Assembly (NCBI RefSeq): GCF_050434925.1
Contig: NZ_JBNDJK010000001.1
Span: 3,720,001 to 3,784,000 of the forward strand
DNA: 64,000 nt
Reading direction: 5' to 3'
Source: Inquilinus ginsengisoli_B
GTDB lineage: Bacteria > Pseudomonadota > Alphaproteobacteria > DSM-16000 > Inquilinaceae
Both the position numbers and the translations under genes were made by a program. This document shows, piece by piece, positions 39,317-48,080 of the stretch. Position 1 is the first letter of the stretch. Each line of letters begins with the position of its first letter. Under the pieces are notes generated by a model. It searched no databases, was not told the origin of the DNA, and worked only from the letters and a program-made list of their open reading frames with translations.

Positions 39317-41215
39317 ATGCCAACCGATCGTGGAATTTTCACCAATATTGATGATATGCGTCAATATTCTATCGGTTCAACAACTGATTTTGATTCTGTG
39401 TACGTAGAAGGATATTACGCTGCGGGAGATGGAGGCGGAGGGCACTTTTTTTGGAAGGGTGATGCTGCCATCAGCTTTGCCGGCAACATTACCTCTGGCT
39501 CAAATCTCATTCAGAACGCCACCAATGTTTCCCAGCTCCGCGTGTGGATGGAGGTCAGCGGTCAGGGCGTACCGGGGTTTCCGGCTAAAACGCGCATTAC
39601 GGCAATCTCCGGTACAACCGTCACGCTTTCGCTGTCGGCGACTGAGACCGCGACAGGCCGCACTTTTGCCGTGGCCGACGACGGTATCTCTTTTCGACCG
39701 AACGCTCTTGCTTTGCCGGACAGCAAAGGTCGCTGGTTGCGGATCGTCGAAGACGACGAGCCTTACAGTGTCAAATGGTTCGGCGCCAAGGGAGATGGTT
39801 TGGCCGATGATGGCCCCGCCATCATGGCCACGATCAACGCCAGCCTTCCGAGCGGCAAGTTCGTCCGCCTCCCGAAGGGCAGCTATGGGGTGACGGCGCC
39901 GATTTACCTGAACGGCAACGCGTGGGTGAACAATGGCAAGCCCATGGCGGGCGAGCAGCCGTTCGTCCGAGCCTTCTTCGGCGATGTCTTTGCCAATTTC
40001 AGCGCCCGCATCTTCGCGCTGCCCGGCTTCACGGGCGAGGCGGTGCTGTTCGGCCGGAATGCGGCTTTCCGGGCAGTCAAGAACCTCCATGTCGACGCCG
40101 CCAACATTGCCGATGTAGCCATCGATATCTCCTGGATCGGCACAGCCAGCGGTTCCGGCGGCGTGGCGCCGTCCTGCATCAACGAATTCACCGGCTGGCT
40201 GGCCGAGAACGCGATCGTCAAAGGCATCGTCGTCGACGGCGCGGCCGACAGCCTGGTGCAGAACCTCAACTATCGTGGCGGCACCCCGCAGATCGGTTTC
40301 TCTCTGCGACTGCCCGGTGGCGGGATCTGGGCGAACAATATTCACATCCATCGGGGACGTACCGAGATCGAAGCTCAGAATGCCAGAATCTCCGACAGCG
40401 TCTTGCTGAACGGCGTGCAGATCGTCGGCCAGGCATTGGATCTTCTGGAATTCACTTCCTGTCAGTTCTCGACCGACCCGACGAATGGGTGGACGATCTA
40501 CTCGAACCCGACTGCCAACCCGGAAATCGGGCCGACGATCAGCCCCTTTGCGATCAATTTTACCTCTTGTTTCTTCCTCGGCGGTGCGACGCACACGTAC
40601 TATTTTGCCGGCTCCTGGTCGACCGGGGCAAAGTTCACCGCTTGCCACTTCGGGAAGCGTGAATATTTTGACACGGTCACGACGACTGTGCCCGGCAAAT
40701 GGGTGCCTCTGGGCGGATCGACCCGTCCGCCTGTGTTCGACTTCGATCACTGCACCTTCGAGGGCGGCGATGGCGTGCCTTCGGGCGAGCCGATTGCATT
40801 TCCCGTGTCAGTCCCCGGAAAGGTTCTTGTCGGGACTTACGCTTGCCGCCGAGGAGACGGCATTGTCATTTCGCGCCGAGACTTCCCCGGTGACGTGAGG
40901 CTGACCGGCGGCTTCTTCGAAGACACCACCGCCGATGGCATTGCCGCTGCCGGCACAACGCTGGCTACGGCAACCCCGTTGACTGCCGGCCTCAACAACA
41001 TCACGTCGACGACAGCCGGGTCGGCGGAGGGTGTCGTGCTGCCAACCCCGGCCCCTGGCCGCCGGGTCAGCGTGTGGAACAACTCGACGAACAATCTGAA
41101 GGTCTACCCGGTCGCCGGGACCTCGCTCAACGGATCAGCCGTGCCGCTCACTCTGGCGCCAGGGCAGAACCGGAATTTCCGGGCGATCATCGCGACGAGA
41201 TGGCTGCTGGACTGA
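39317..41215 (+). CDS. right-handed beta-helix (pectate-lyase-like/tailspike-like) protein
   Basis: The 632-residue protein has a phage-head-binding-like N-terminus (DRGIFTNIDDMRQYSIGST, then YYAAGDGGGGHFFW). A Pectate_lyase_3-type motif SVKWFGAKGDGLADDGPAIMATINA near 152-176 opens a right-handed beta-helix of many short hydrophobic strands. A C-terminal beta domain (RVSVWNNSTNNLKVYPVAG) ends RWLLD. No signal peptide is seen. Such proteins are tailspike depolymerases of phages or phage-like particles, or cell-associated polysaccharide-acting enzymes. Its GC is lower and its codons are more AT-ending than neighbours. The AT-rich upstream gap also suggests transfer. No other phage genes are adjacent. 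Confidence 0.8.
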   Translation: MPTDRGIFTNIDDMRQYSIGSTTDFDSVYVEGYYAAGDGGGGHFFWKGDAAISFAGNITSGSNLIQNATNVSQLRVWMEVSGQGVPGFPAKTRITAISGTTVTLSLSATETATGRTFAVADDGISFRPNALALPDSKGRWLRIVEDDEPYSVKWFGAKGDGLADDGPAIMATINASLPSGKFVRLPKGSYGVTAPIYLNGNAWVNNGKPMAGEQPFVRAFFGDVFANFSARIFALPGFTGEAVLFGRNAAFRAVKNLHVDAANIADVAIDISWIGTASGSGGVAPSCINEFTGWLAENAIVKGIVVDGAADSLVQNLNYRGGTPQIGFSLRLPGGGIWANNIHIHRGRTEIEAQNARISDSVLLNGVQIVGQALDLLEFTSCQFSTDPTNGWTIYSNPTANPEIGPTISPFAINFTSCFFLGGATHTYYFAGSWSTGAKFTACHFGKREYFDTVTTTVPGKWVPLGGSTRPPVFDFDHCTFEGGDGVPSGEPIAFPVSVPGKVLVGTYACRRGDGIVISRRDFPGDVRLTGGFFEDTTADGIAAAGTTLATATPLTAGLNNITSTTAGSAEGVVLPTPAPGRRVSVWNNSTNNLKVYPVAGTSLNGSAVPLTLAPGQNRNFRAIIATRWLLD

Positions 41216-41224
41216 TGACGAGCA

Positions 41225-41265
41225 GCTCAGCAGGGCTTCGTGGCTGATATGAATCCCTGCTGAGC
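41225..41265. other. 11-base inverted repeat after the beta-helix gene
   Basis: GCTCAGCAGGG (41225-41235) and CCCTGCTGAGC (41255-41265) are exact inverted repeats with a 19-base loop, starting nine bases after the stop. There is no T-run, so termination is uncertain; it may mark the boundary of a transferred segment. Confidence 0.55.
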
Positions 41266-41285
41266 GTCCGCGTCATGCGGTCGTG

Positions 41286-41321
41286 AGGAGAAGGATGGGG
41301 CGGGCCCGGCTCGCCCCATCC
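41286..41321 (-). terminator. intrinsic-type terminator of the lactonase gene
   Basis: On the minus strand GGATGGGGCG and CGCCCCATCC form a 10-base stem with a nine-base loop, followed by TTCTCCTC. It lies about 60 bases after the stop of the minus-strand propeller gene and before the convergent beta-helix gene. Confidence 0.6.
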
Positions 41322-41382
41322 GGCCGGTTCGTCGAGGCGCCGGCTCGTTGCTTGCGAAATCGGACGCTGGGGCGGCCCGACG

Positions 41383-42519
41383 CTACGGCAGGTCGACGAT
41401 CTCCACCCAGTTGGCGTCGCGGCCCACCGGATACCGGCCCACCGGCGTCAGGGCGCCGCTCGCCTTGTCGATCCGATAGACCGACAGCCGGTCCGATTTC
41501 TCGCCCGAGGCGACGAGCCAGGTTCCGCTCGCATCGATCCGGATGCCGCGCGGCTGCGTCTCCGTGGGGGTGTTGCCGACATAGGTCGGTTTCCCGGTGG
41601 CGGGGTCGACCGAGAGCAGCGCGATCCGGCTGGTCGTCCGCTCGGTGGCGTAGAGGAAGCGGCCGTCGGGCGTGGCTTGCAGATCCGCGGCCCAGATCTT
41701 CGGCTTGTCGCTGGCCGGCGCTCCCGGCGGCGTGCCCGGCACCAGGCCGGCCTCCGCCGGCACCGTGCCGGTGCTGTCGAGCAGGGTCAGCGTTCCCTTC
41801 TCCTGGTCGACCGCGAAGCGGAGGACGTTGCCGGACAGCTCGCACAGCACATAGAGCTGCCTGTCGTCCGGCGACAGGACCGGGTGGCGCGGGCCGTCGC
41901 CGGCCGTCGTCTTGACCACCGGCGGATCGTTCGGCGTCAGCTTGCCGGTGGCGGCATCGAAGCGGAACTGGACGATCTGGTCGCTGCCGAGATTGGTGGC
42001 GTAGACGAAGCGGTTGGTCCGGTCGGCGCGGATCGCATGGGCGTTCTTGCCGGTCGGGATCACCTGACTCGCCTCCGCCTTCACCAGCCCGTCCGCATCG
42101 ATCGGGCTCACCGCGACCTTGTCGCCGCCATAGGAGGCGGTGAACAGGAAGCGGCCGGTGGCGTCGGTCGAGACATAGGCCATGCTGTCGGGCAGCGGCG
42201 CGGTCGCCTCCTGCCGCAGCGCACCGCTGGCGGGATCGATGGCATAGGTCAGGACCGCGAAGGGCTCCGACCGGAGCACGGCGTAGAGATGCCGCTTGTC
42301 CGGGCTGAGCGTCATCGGCATCACCTTCGGCCCGGCCGGGGTCTTGCCGAGCGGCGTCAGCGCGCCGGTCGCCCGGTCCAGGGCATAGCTGTCGATGTCC
42401 CCGTCATCCGCATTGGAGACATAGACGAAGGACTTCGCAGCCGCCGGCGCCGCGCCGAATGCGGTGAGCGATGACGCCATGACGAAGACTCCTGCGAACA
42501 GCTTCAACGCACTGTGCAT
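41383..42519 (-). CDS. secreted lactonase-family beta-propeller protein (6-phosphogluconolactonase fold)
   Basis: The 378-residue precursor has a Sec signal peptide (MHSALKLFAGVFVMASSLTAFG, cleavage near AAPAAA). A seven-bladed propeller of YVSNxxDG-type repeats follows (SFVYVSNADDGDIDSYALDRATGALTPL, RFVYATNLGSDQIVQFRFDAATGKLT, RFLYATERTTSRIALLSVDPATG). This is the YbhE/Lactonase_7 fold. Because it is exported, classic cytosolic 6-phosphogluconolactonase activity is unlikely; hydrolysis of an extracellular lactone or a binding role is more plausible. A GGGAGGG site precedes the ATG. It lies downstream of the cyclase gene on the same strand, with a 140-base gap containing a GGCACC/GGTGCC palindrome. 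Confidence 0.85.
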   Translation of the reverse strand: MHSALKLFAGVFVMASSLTAFGAAPAAAKSFVYVSNADDGDIDSYALDRATGALTPLGKTPAGPKVMPMTLSPDKRHLYAVLRSEPFAVLTYAIDPASGALRQEATAPLPDSMAYVSTDATGRFLFTASYGGDKVAVSPIDADGLVKAEASQVIPTGKNAHAIRADRTNRFVYATNLGSDQIVQFRFDAATGKLTPNDPPVVKTTAGDGPRHPVLSPDDRQLYVLCELSGNVLRFAVDQEKGTLTLLDSTGTVPAEAGLVPGTPPGAPASDKPKIWAADLQATPDGRFLYATERTTSRIALLSVDPATGKPTYVGNTPTETQPRGIRIDASGTWLVASGEKSDRLSVYRIDKASGALTPVGRYPVGRDANWVEIVDLP

Positions 42520-42659
42520 GATCCCTCCCTGAGAGGCGACGGGCACCTCGGTGCCTCTATTCCCCTCGGCAGGGTCTATGGCCCCGGTCTCGCCGTCCAA
42601 GCTGAAACGGGTATCGATCGATGCCGTCCGCGCATCGATCCGCGCCGGCAGCCGGCGGC

Positions 42660-44444
42660 TCACTCCGGCAGGCCGGCCTTCCGGAACCCGTCGAGAATCA
42701 TGTCCCGGGACGTGGCGTCCCTGAGCGGCAGGCACTCCCGCAGCGCCGAAACGGTCATTCCGGGCGCCAGGGGCAGAAACTTGCCAAGCGCCGCCTGCGC
42801 CTCCGGCAGCCGGTCGAGCTGGACACAGGCGGGGATCAGGGCCCAGTAGGGCGTGTCCCAGCCGGGGTTGAGCGCGGCCGACCGTTGGGCCAGCTCCAGG
42901 GCCTTGGCGGGGCGGCCGCTGAACAGATGGGCCAGTCCGGCGACCGTCAGGAACATGAAATAGCCGGGATCCAGCGGACCCAGCGCCATGGCCCGCTCCG
43001 CCAGCACCAGCCCGGCTTCGGGATCGCCGCCGCAGACCAGCGCGGTGCCGGCCAGGAAGTTGACCTGCCCCGAACCGGGGTTGCGCTCGACCGCGCGACG
43101 CACGCCGTCGAGGCCGGCGCCATAGTCCCGCCCGGCCATGACGAGGACGAAGCTGGCGACGACCAGCGCCAGGGGATCGTCGCTGCCGGCGGCGGCGGCC
43201 CGGCGGGCCAGCGCGACGGCGGTCCCCAGATCGTCGGCGCCGACGGCCGGCCACGCCCGCGACAGCCGTTGCTCCAGGCACCACGCGGCATGGGCCAGCG
43301 CCGGGGCGTAGGTCGGCTCGAGCTCGATCGCCTTGGTCAGCAGGCCATAGCCCAGCAGGTTCTCGTCCGGGCGCATGGCGTACACATGCGGCAGCGCCCG
43401 GAGATAGAGGTCATAGGCGTCGAGATTCTCGGTGGGCTTGCGGCGCGCGCGCTCGATCTCCGCCTTCAGCACCGTCGGTTCGATCGCGCCGACGACGCTG
43501 GCGGTGATCTTGTCCTGCAGGTCGAACACATCCTGCAGGTTGCCGTCGAACCGCTCCGCCCACAGATGGGCGCCGGTCGCCGCGTCGATCAGCTGGCCGG
43601 TGATGCGCAGCCGGTTGCCGGATTTGCGGACGCCGCCTTCGAGCACGTAGCGCACGCCCAGCTCGCGGGCCACCTGGCGCACATCAACCGCCCGACCCTT
43701 GTAGATGAAGGTCGAATTGCGCGCGATCACCGCCAGCTGGTTGAAGCGCGACAGCGCGGTGATGATGTCCTCGACCATGCCGTCGACGAAGTATTCCTGC
43801 TCCGGGTCGCCCGACATGTTGGTGAAGGGCAGCACCGCGATCGACGGCTTCCCCGACAGCGGCGCCGCCGCGGCGGGCGCGGCCGGTTTGGGCTGCGGCG
43901 CGGGATCGGCACCCGCTGCGGCGCCGACCTGCAGCGAATAGATCCGCATCGGATCGGCGATGTTCTTGAGCTGGGTGCTGCCGAGATCGCTGACCGAAAG
44001 GTCGAGCCGCGCCTTGACCTGGCGATAGGCGTCCTCGGACAGGCAGATGGCGCCGGGCGCCGCCACGCTCTGCAGCCGCGCGGCGATGTTCACCCCATCG
44101 CCCATCAGGTCGCCGTCGCTCTCCTCGACGACGTCGCCGAGATGGATGCCGATCCGGAACACGATCCGCCGGTCCTCCGGCACGCCGGCATTGCGCTCGA
44201 CCATGGCGCGCTGCACCTCGATCGCGCAGCGCACGGCGTCGACGACGCTGCGGAACTCGACCAGCGACCCGTCGCCCGTCCGCTTCACCACGCGCCCCTG
44301 GTGCACGGCGATGGTCGGGTCGATCAGGTCGCTGCGCAAGGCGCGCAGCCGCGCCAGGGTGCGGTCTTCGTCCGCCCCGGCGAGCCGGCTGAAGCCGACC
44401 ACGTCGGCGGCCAGGATCGCCGCCAGCTTGCGATGGTCGCTCAT
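42660..44444 (-). CDS. class III adenylate/guanylate cyclase with TolB-like and TPR domains
   Basis: The 594-residue protein opens with a class III cyclase catalytic domain (about 5-170): metal Asp in AAILAADVVGFSRL, the KRTGDGSLVEF strand with the second Asp, and GDLMGDGVNIAARLQS for transition-state residues. A Pro/Ala linker leads to an FlgO/TolB-N-like domain (KPSIAVLPFTNMSGDPEQEYFVDGMVEDIITALSRF, about 205-330) and a TPR array (about 350-590). This architecture is common in rhizobia and related alphaproteobacteria. It should make cAMP in response to an unknown signal sensed by protein contacts. There are no TM segments. It lies upstream of the secreted propeller gene. Confidence 0.93.
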   Translation of the reverse strand: MSDHRKLAAILAADVVGFSRLAGADEDRTLARLRALRSDLIDPTIAVHQGRVVKRTGDGSLVEFRSVVDAVRCAIEVQRAMVERNAGVPEDRRIVFRIGIHLGDVVEESDGDLMGDGVNIAARLQSVAAPGAICLSEDAYRQVKARLDLSVSDLGSTQLKNIADPMRIYSLQVGAAAGADPAPQPKPAAPAAAAPLSGKPSIAVLPFTNMSGDPEQEYFVDGMVEDIITALSRFNQLAVIARNSTFIYKGRAVDVRQVARELGVRYVLEGGVRKSGNRLRITGQLIDAATGAHLWAERFDGNLQDVFDLQDKITASVVGAIEPTVLKAEIERARRKPTENLDAYDLYLRALPHVYAMRPDENLLGYGLLTKAIELEPTYAPALAHAAWCLEQRLSRAWPAVGADDLGTAVALARRAAAAGSDDPLALVVASFVLVMAGRDYGAGLDGVRRAVERNPGSGQVNFLAGTALVCGGDPEAGLVLAERAMALGPLDPGYFMFLTVAGLAHLFSGRPAKALELAQRSAALNPGWDTPYWALIPACVQLDRLPEAQAALGKFLPLAPGMTVSALRECLPLRDATSRDMILDGFRKAGLPE

Positions 44445-44680
44445 GGCCTCGGGTCCAGCCCTCCCTCAGCGGCAGCAGGCCGACGGGGCCGCTGCCATAA
44501 ATCCATATGCAGTATACGCCTCAAATTCGATCGTTGCGCATTGCGTCGTCAAGAACCGGTTCGGGCCGGCCCTGTCGGCCCACCATGTGCCCGCGATCTG
44601 GCACCATGACGCGAAGGCATTGGGCCCGACGCCGCCGCCGCCGCCAGGATGCAGCCTCTGCGTCCCCGGGAGCGAATGCG

Positions 44681-45763
44681 GTGTCGGCAAGGCTGTGGGT
44701 GTTGACGATCATGGCGGCGGTGGCTCTGGCCCTGCCGGCCGCGGCGCAGGAGCCGCAGCGGGTGGTGCCGGTGGCGGTGCGCGTGATCCCGCCGATGGTC
44801 GAACAGACCAACGGCCAGCTCAGCGGCTTCAGCATCGACCTGTGGAACGCGATCGCCAGCCGCCGCCACTGGACCACCGCCTTCACGGTGGTGCCCAGCG
44901 TCCAGGCCCAGCTCGCCGCCGTATCCGCCAGGGCGGCCGATGTCGGGGTCGGCGCGATCTCGATCACCGCCGAGCGCATCACCGATTACGACTTCTCGCA
45001 GCCGATCCTGAATGCCGGCCTCGGCATCCTGACGCGCAGCCAGCGGCCGGGGCGCGAGGCCAACGCCTTCGGCAGCCTGCTGCACTTGCTGCTGTCGCCC
45101 GCGGTGCTGGTCTGGCTCGGCATCGCCGGGCTGCTGACGATCATCCCGGCGCATATCGTCTGGTTCGTCGAACGCGGCCAGCCGGACGGCATCATTGGCA
45201 CCCGGCGCTATTTCCCGGGGATCTTCCAGGCCTTCTTCTGGGGCCTCGGCACCCTGGCCACCCAGGCGGATGCGATGCCGCGCCACTGGATTTCCCGCGG
45301 CGTCGCGGTGCTGTGGATGTTCACCGGCGTGGTCTTCGTCGCCTTCTACACGGCGACGCTGACGGCCAGCCTGACGGTCCAGCAGATCCGGCAGGAGATC
45401 AACGGCCCCGGTGACCTGCCGGGCAAGGCGGTCGGCACCGTCGGCGGCACCACCTCGGCCCGCTATCTCGGCGCCGCCGGCATCCAGTCCGTGGCCTTCG
45501 CCAATGCCGAGGACGCGTACCAGGCCCTGATCGACGACCAGGTCGACGCCGTGGTCTATGACGCGCCGGTGCTGCAATACATCGCCGCGCATAAGGGGCT
45601 GGGGCGCGCCGGCCTGGCCGGGCCGGTGTTCCAGCCCGAGGATTACGGCTTCGTCTTCCGCAACGACAGCGACCTGCGCCGCGACGTCGACGCCGCCCTG
45701 CTGTCGATGCGCCAGGACGGCAGCTACGAGGAGTTGCGCCAGCGCTGGTTCGGCAAGGGGTAA
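44681..45763 (+). CDS. ionotropic glutamate receptor-like protein (SBP_bac_3 domain split by a pore module)
   Basis: The 360-residue product starts at GTG 44681 (GGGAG eight bases upstream), giving a signal peptide (VLTIMAAVALALPAAA). The first ligand-binding lobe (VPVAVRVIPPMVEQ ... GVGAISITAERITDYDFSQPILNAG) is interrupted by three hydrophobic parts. These are M1 (LVWLGIAGLLTIIPAHIVWFVE), a pore-like re-entrant stretch (FQAFFWGLGTLATQADAMP) and M3 (VAVLWMFTGVVFVAFYTATLTASLTV), the last matching the conserved YTANLAA gating helix of glutamate receptors. The second lobe (VGTVGGTTSARYL ... DYGFVFRNDSDLR) follows. This is the GluR0/prokaryotic iGluR plan. Ion selectivity is unclear because the K-channel TVGYG filter is absent. 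Confidence 0.85.
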   Translation: MSARLWVLTIMAAVALALPAAAQEPQRVVPVAVRVIPPMVEQTNGQLSGFSIDLWNAIASRRHWTTAFTVVPSVQAQLAAVSARAADVGVGAISITAERITDYDFSQPILNAGLGILTRSQRPGREANAFGSLLHLLLSPAVLVWLGIAGLLTIIPAHIVWFVERGQPDGIIGTRRYFPGIFQAFFWGLGTLATQADAMPRHWISRGVAVLWMFTGVVFVAFYTATLTASLTVQQIRQEINGPGDLPGKAVGTVGGTTSARYLGAAGIQSVAFANAEDAYQALIDDQVDAVVYDAPVLQYIAAHKGLGRAGLAGPVFQPEDYGFVFRNDSDLRRDVDAALLSMRQDGSYEELRQRWFGKG

Positions 45764-45848
45764 GGGAGGGGACGGCGCCGGCCGCATTCGATCCTTTTGC
45801 CGTCATTGCTGGGCGGCGGTACTCTCTCCTGGCGGAATGGGAGGCCAG

Positions 45849-46091
45849 ATGGACTACCAGCAACTCTGGGAACAGCTGGAGACGTTGCTGGAAACGGCGC
45901 TTGAACGAGAGCAATCCCGCCTTCCCGCGGGGAGCGTGAGCGATATACGGCACTTCATCGACCATCGTGAATACGGGCTGGCATGGGATGAGTTGGCCGC
46001 GGCTCTCTCGGAGCTGAATTTGACGCCGAGCGAACACACCAAGGCGGCTATGCAGCAAGCAGCCAGCCTCATGTACCCTGAGGGCCGGTAA
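45849..46091 (+). CDS. small protein, possibly MafI-like immunity family
   Basis: The 80-residue cytoplasmic protein begins MDYQQLWEQLETLLETALEREQ after a GGGAGG site. It is almost all helix, with VSDIRHFIDHREYGLAWDEL followed by LSELNLTPSEHTKAAMQQAASLM. The hydrophobic pattern and size resemble the MafI family of immunity proteins in polymorphic-toxin loci, but no toxin, secretion signal or repeat-rich partner is nearby. It lies 85 bases after the receptor-like gene on the same strand. The assignment is tentative; an unrelated small helical protein is equally possible. Confidence 0.6.
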   Translation: MDYQQLWEQLETLLETALEREQSRLPAGSVSDIRHFIDHREYGLAWDELAAALSELNLTPSEHTKAAMQQAASLMYPEGR

Positions 46092-46138
46092 CCGTCCTTT
46101 TCGGTCGTGACTCCGACTGCTCCGGATCGCCGCGGGCT

Positions 46139-47035
46139 CTACACTGGAAACAGGTGCCGCGCCAGGAAGTCGACGAACACCCGCAGCTTGGGCGAAGGGT
46201 AGCGGCTGGACGGCCACAGCAGGCGGAACACGCCCTCATGCGCGGTGTGGTCGGCCAGCACCACCGCCAGCCTTCCCTCTTCGATTTGCCGGCGGATGGC
46301 GAAGTCCGGCAGGCAGGCGATGCCCAGCCCCTGTTCGGCTAGGGCGATCAGCGGCTCGATCGTGTTCGCCACCGCCGTGCTCGGCAGCGCTACCTCGCCA
46401 CGCAGCGGCCAGGGCTCGAACTTGCCGCTGGTGGCGAAGCGGTGCTGCAGGCAGGCATGGCCGGTCAGCTCCTCCGGGCTCCGCGGCACGCCGCGGCGCG
46501 CGAGATAGCCGGGTGCCGCGACCAGCTGCAGCCGGAACACGCCCAGGAAGCGGCTCATCAGCCGGGAATCGCTGACCTCGCCGGCGCGGATCACGGCATC
46601 GAAACCCTCCTCGATCACATCCACCAGCCGGTCGGTGAAGTCGAGGTCCAGCTCGATTTCGGGATAGGCCTGCATGAAGGCGCCGAGGGTCGGCATCATC
46701 AGCATGCCGGCCAGCGGCAGGCTGACCCGCAGCCGGCCGCGCGGCGTGCCTTGGGTCTGCGCCAGCTCGGTCTCGGCGGTCTCGATCTCACTGAAGATCC
46801 GCCGGCAGCGCTCCAGGAACAGCGCCCCCTCCGGCGTCAGCGTCACCGAGCGGGTCGAGCGGTGCAGCAGCCGCACGCCCAGCCGCTGCTCCAGCCGCGC
46901 CACCGCCTTGCCGATGGCGGAGGAGGAGACCCCGAGCTGCCGCCCCGCCGCTGTGAAGCTGCGCGCCTCGGCGGCGCGGACGAAGGCGTCGAGCGCGCCC
47001 AGGCTGTCGGTGTGCCGCATGGTCATTCCGGACAT
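46139..47035 (-). CDS. LysR-family transcriptional regulator (divergent from deacetylase)
   Basis: The 298-residue LysR protein has HTH ARSFTAAGRQLGVSSSAIGKAVARLEQRLGVRLLHRSTRSVTL and a substrate domain beginning RLRVSLPLAGMLMMPTLGAF. It belongs to the CrgA-like group that usually controls one adjacent gene. The first ATG (47035) was kept; ATGs at codons 4 and 6 are alternatives. It is divergent from the polysaccharide-deacetylase gene at 47127 with a 91-base gap and convergent with the small MafI-like gene. The inducer is unknown. Confidence 0.9.
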   Translation of the reverse strand: MSGMTMRHTDSLGALDAFVRAAEARSFTAAGRQLGVSSSAIGKAVARLEQRLGVRLLHRSTRSVTLTPEGALFLERCRRIFSEIETAETELAQTQGTPRGRLRVSLPLAGMLMMPTLGAFMQAYPEIELDLDFTDRLVDVIEEGFDAVIRAGEVSDSRLMSRFLGVFRLQLVAAPGYLARRGVPRSPEELTGHACLQHRFATSGKFEPWPLRGEVALPSTAVANTIEPLIALAEQGLGIACLPDFAIRRQIEEGRLAVVLADHTAHEGVFRLLWPSSRYPSPKLRVFVDFLARHLFPV

Positions 47036-47126
47036 TCAGATCCCAAGTGTCCGGAACTCTAGCCCAATTCTCCGGAATGCGCCGCGGCCTCACCTTGTCG
47101 GCAGTCATCGACCGCAGGAGGCAGAT

Positions 47127-48011
47127 ATGGACGCACCTCAGCATCACGACCGGTTCCCGTATTCCGCCATCGTCGACCGGCCGCCCTTGCGCTGGCCGAA
47201 CGGCGCCCGGGTCGCGGTCTGGGTCACCCCGAACATCGAGCATTTCCTGTTCGACCGGCCGTCCAGCGCGATCAACCCGCACACCAATGGCCTGGTCCCC
47301 GACGTGCTGAACTATTCCTGGCGCGACTACGGCGTCCGGGTCGGCATCTGGCGGCTGATGGAGGTGATGGCGAAGCACGGCGTAAGAGGCACGGTAGCGC
47401 TCAACTCCGACGTCGTCCGGCACTATCCGCGCATCATCGAGGCGGGGCAGGGACTCGGCTGGGAGTGGATGGGCCATGGCGAGACCAACTCCACCCTGAT
47501 CCACGCCCAGCCGGAGGCGGAGGAGCGGCACATCATCCGCCGCGTGGTCGACACCATCGAGCAGGCCACCGGCCGGCGGCCGCGCGGCTGGCTCAGCCCG
47601 GCGCTGACGGAATCGCACCGCACGCTCGACCTGCTGGCCGAGGCCGGCATCGACTACGTCGCCAACTGGGTCAATGACGAGCAGCCCTATCCGATGCGGG
47701 TGAAGAGCGGTTCGATGCTGTCGCTGCCCTATTCGATCGAGATCAACGACTTCAACGCCTTCCTCTTCCAGGGCCAGACCGGCGAGCAGTTCGCGCAGAC
47801 GATCCGCGACCAGTTCGACGTGCTGTACGAGGATGGCGCCGTGACTGGCCGGGTGATGGGCATCGCCCTGCACCCGTTCCTGATCGGCCACCCGCACCGG
47901 GCCCGGCATTTCGCCAAGGCGCTCGCCCATATCGCCGCGCATGACGAGGTCTGGCTCGCCACCGGCAGCGAGATCGCCGACTGGTACCGGGCGAACTGTC
48001 AGGAGCGCTGA
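47127..48011 (+). CDS. polysaccharide deacetylase-family hydrolase (PuuE/allantoinase-like subgroup)
   Basis: The 294-residue protein has the NodB-homology TIM-like barrel. VAVWVTPNIEHFLFDRPSSAINP opens it, RGTVALNSDVVRHYP holds the second Asp-containing strand, and WEWMGHGETNSTL carries the metal His. RGWLSPALTESHRTLDLLAEAGIDYVANW and ALHPFLIGHPHR follow. The subgroup with GHGETNS and no signal peptide includes cytoplasmic amidases such as allantoinase PuuE and formamidase-type enzymes. A strong CAGGAGGCAG site precedes the ATG. It is divergent from the LysR gene. No purine-catabolism genes are nearby, so the substrate is open. Confidence 0.85.
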   Translation: MDAPQHHDRFPYSAIVDRPPLRWPNGARVAVWVTPNIEHFLFDRPSSAINPHTNGLVPDVLNYSWRDYGVRVGIWRLMEVMAKHGVRGTVALNSDVVRHYPRIIEAGQGLGWEWMGHGETNSTLIHAQPEAEERHIIRRVVDTIEQATGRRPRGWLSPALTESHRTLDLLAEAGIDYVANWVNDEQPYPMRVKSGSMLSLPYSIEINDFNAFLFQGQTGEQFAQTIRDQFDVLYEDGAVTGRVMGIALHPFLIGHPHRARHFAKALAHIAAHDEVWLATGSEIADWYRANCQER

Positions 48012-48080
48012 GCACCCCAAGCCGAAAGCTGGGCCGGAATGTCCGGGATGAAGATCAAGGCGCCGCTCCAGCCGCGGTCT

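Noticed and set aside
42542..42555. GGCACC-TC-GGTGCC palindrome upstream of the propeller gene as a specific operator
   Set aside because: Six-base arms are expected by chance in GC-rich DNA and no regulator is adjacent; noted only in the gene entry.
41286..44444. Assigning the secreted propeller gene as pentose-phosphate pgl
   Set aside because: A Sec signal places it outside the cytosol and no glucose-6-phosphate dehydrogenase is nearby.
45399..46217. Long minus-strand frame covering the MafI-like gene and the end of the receptor gene
   Set aside because: Its sequence is Arg/Pro-rich and has no start context; the plus-strand genes have good sites and normal composition.
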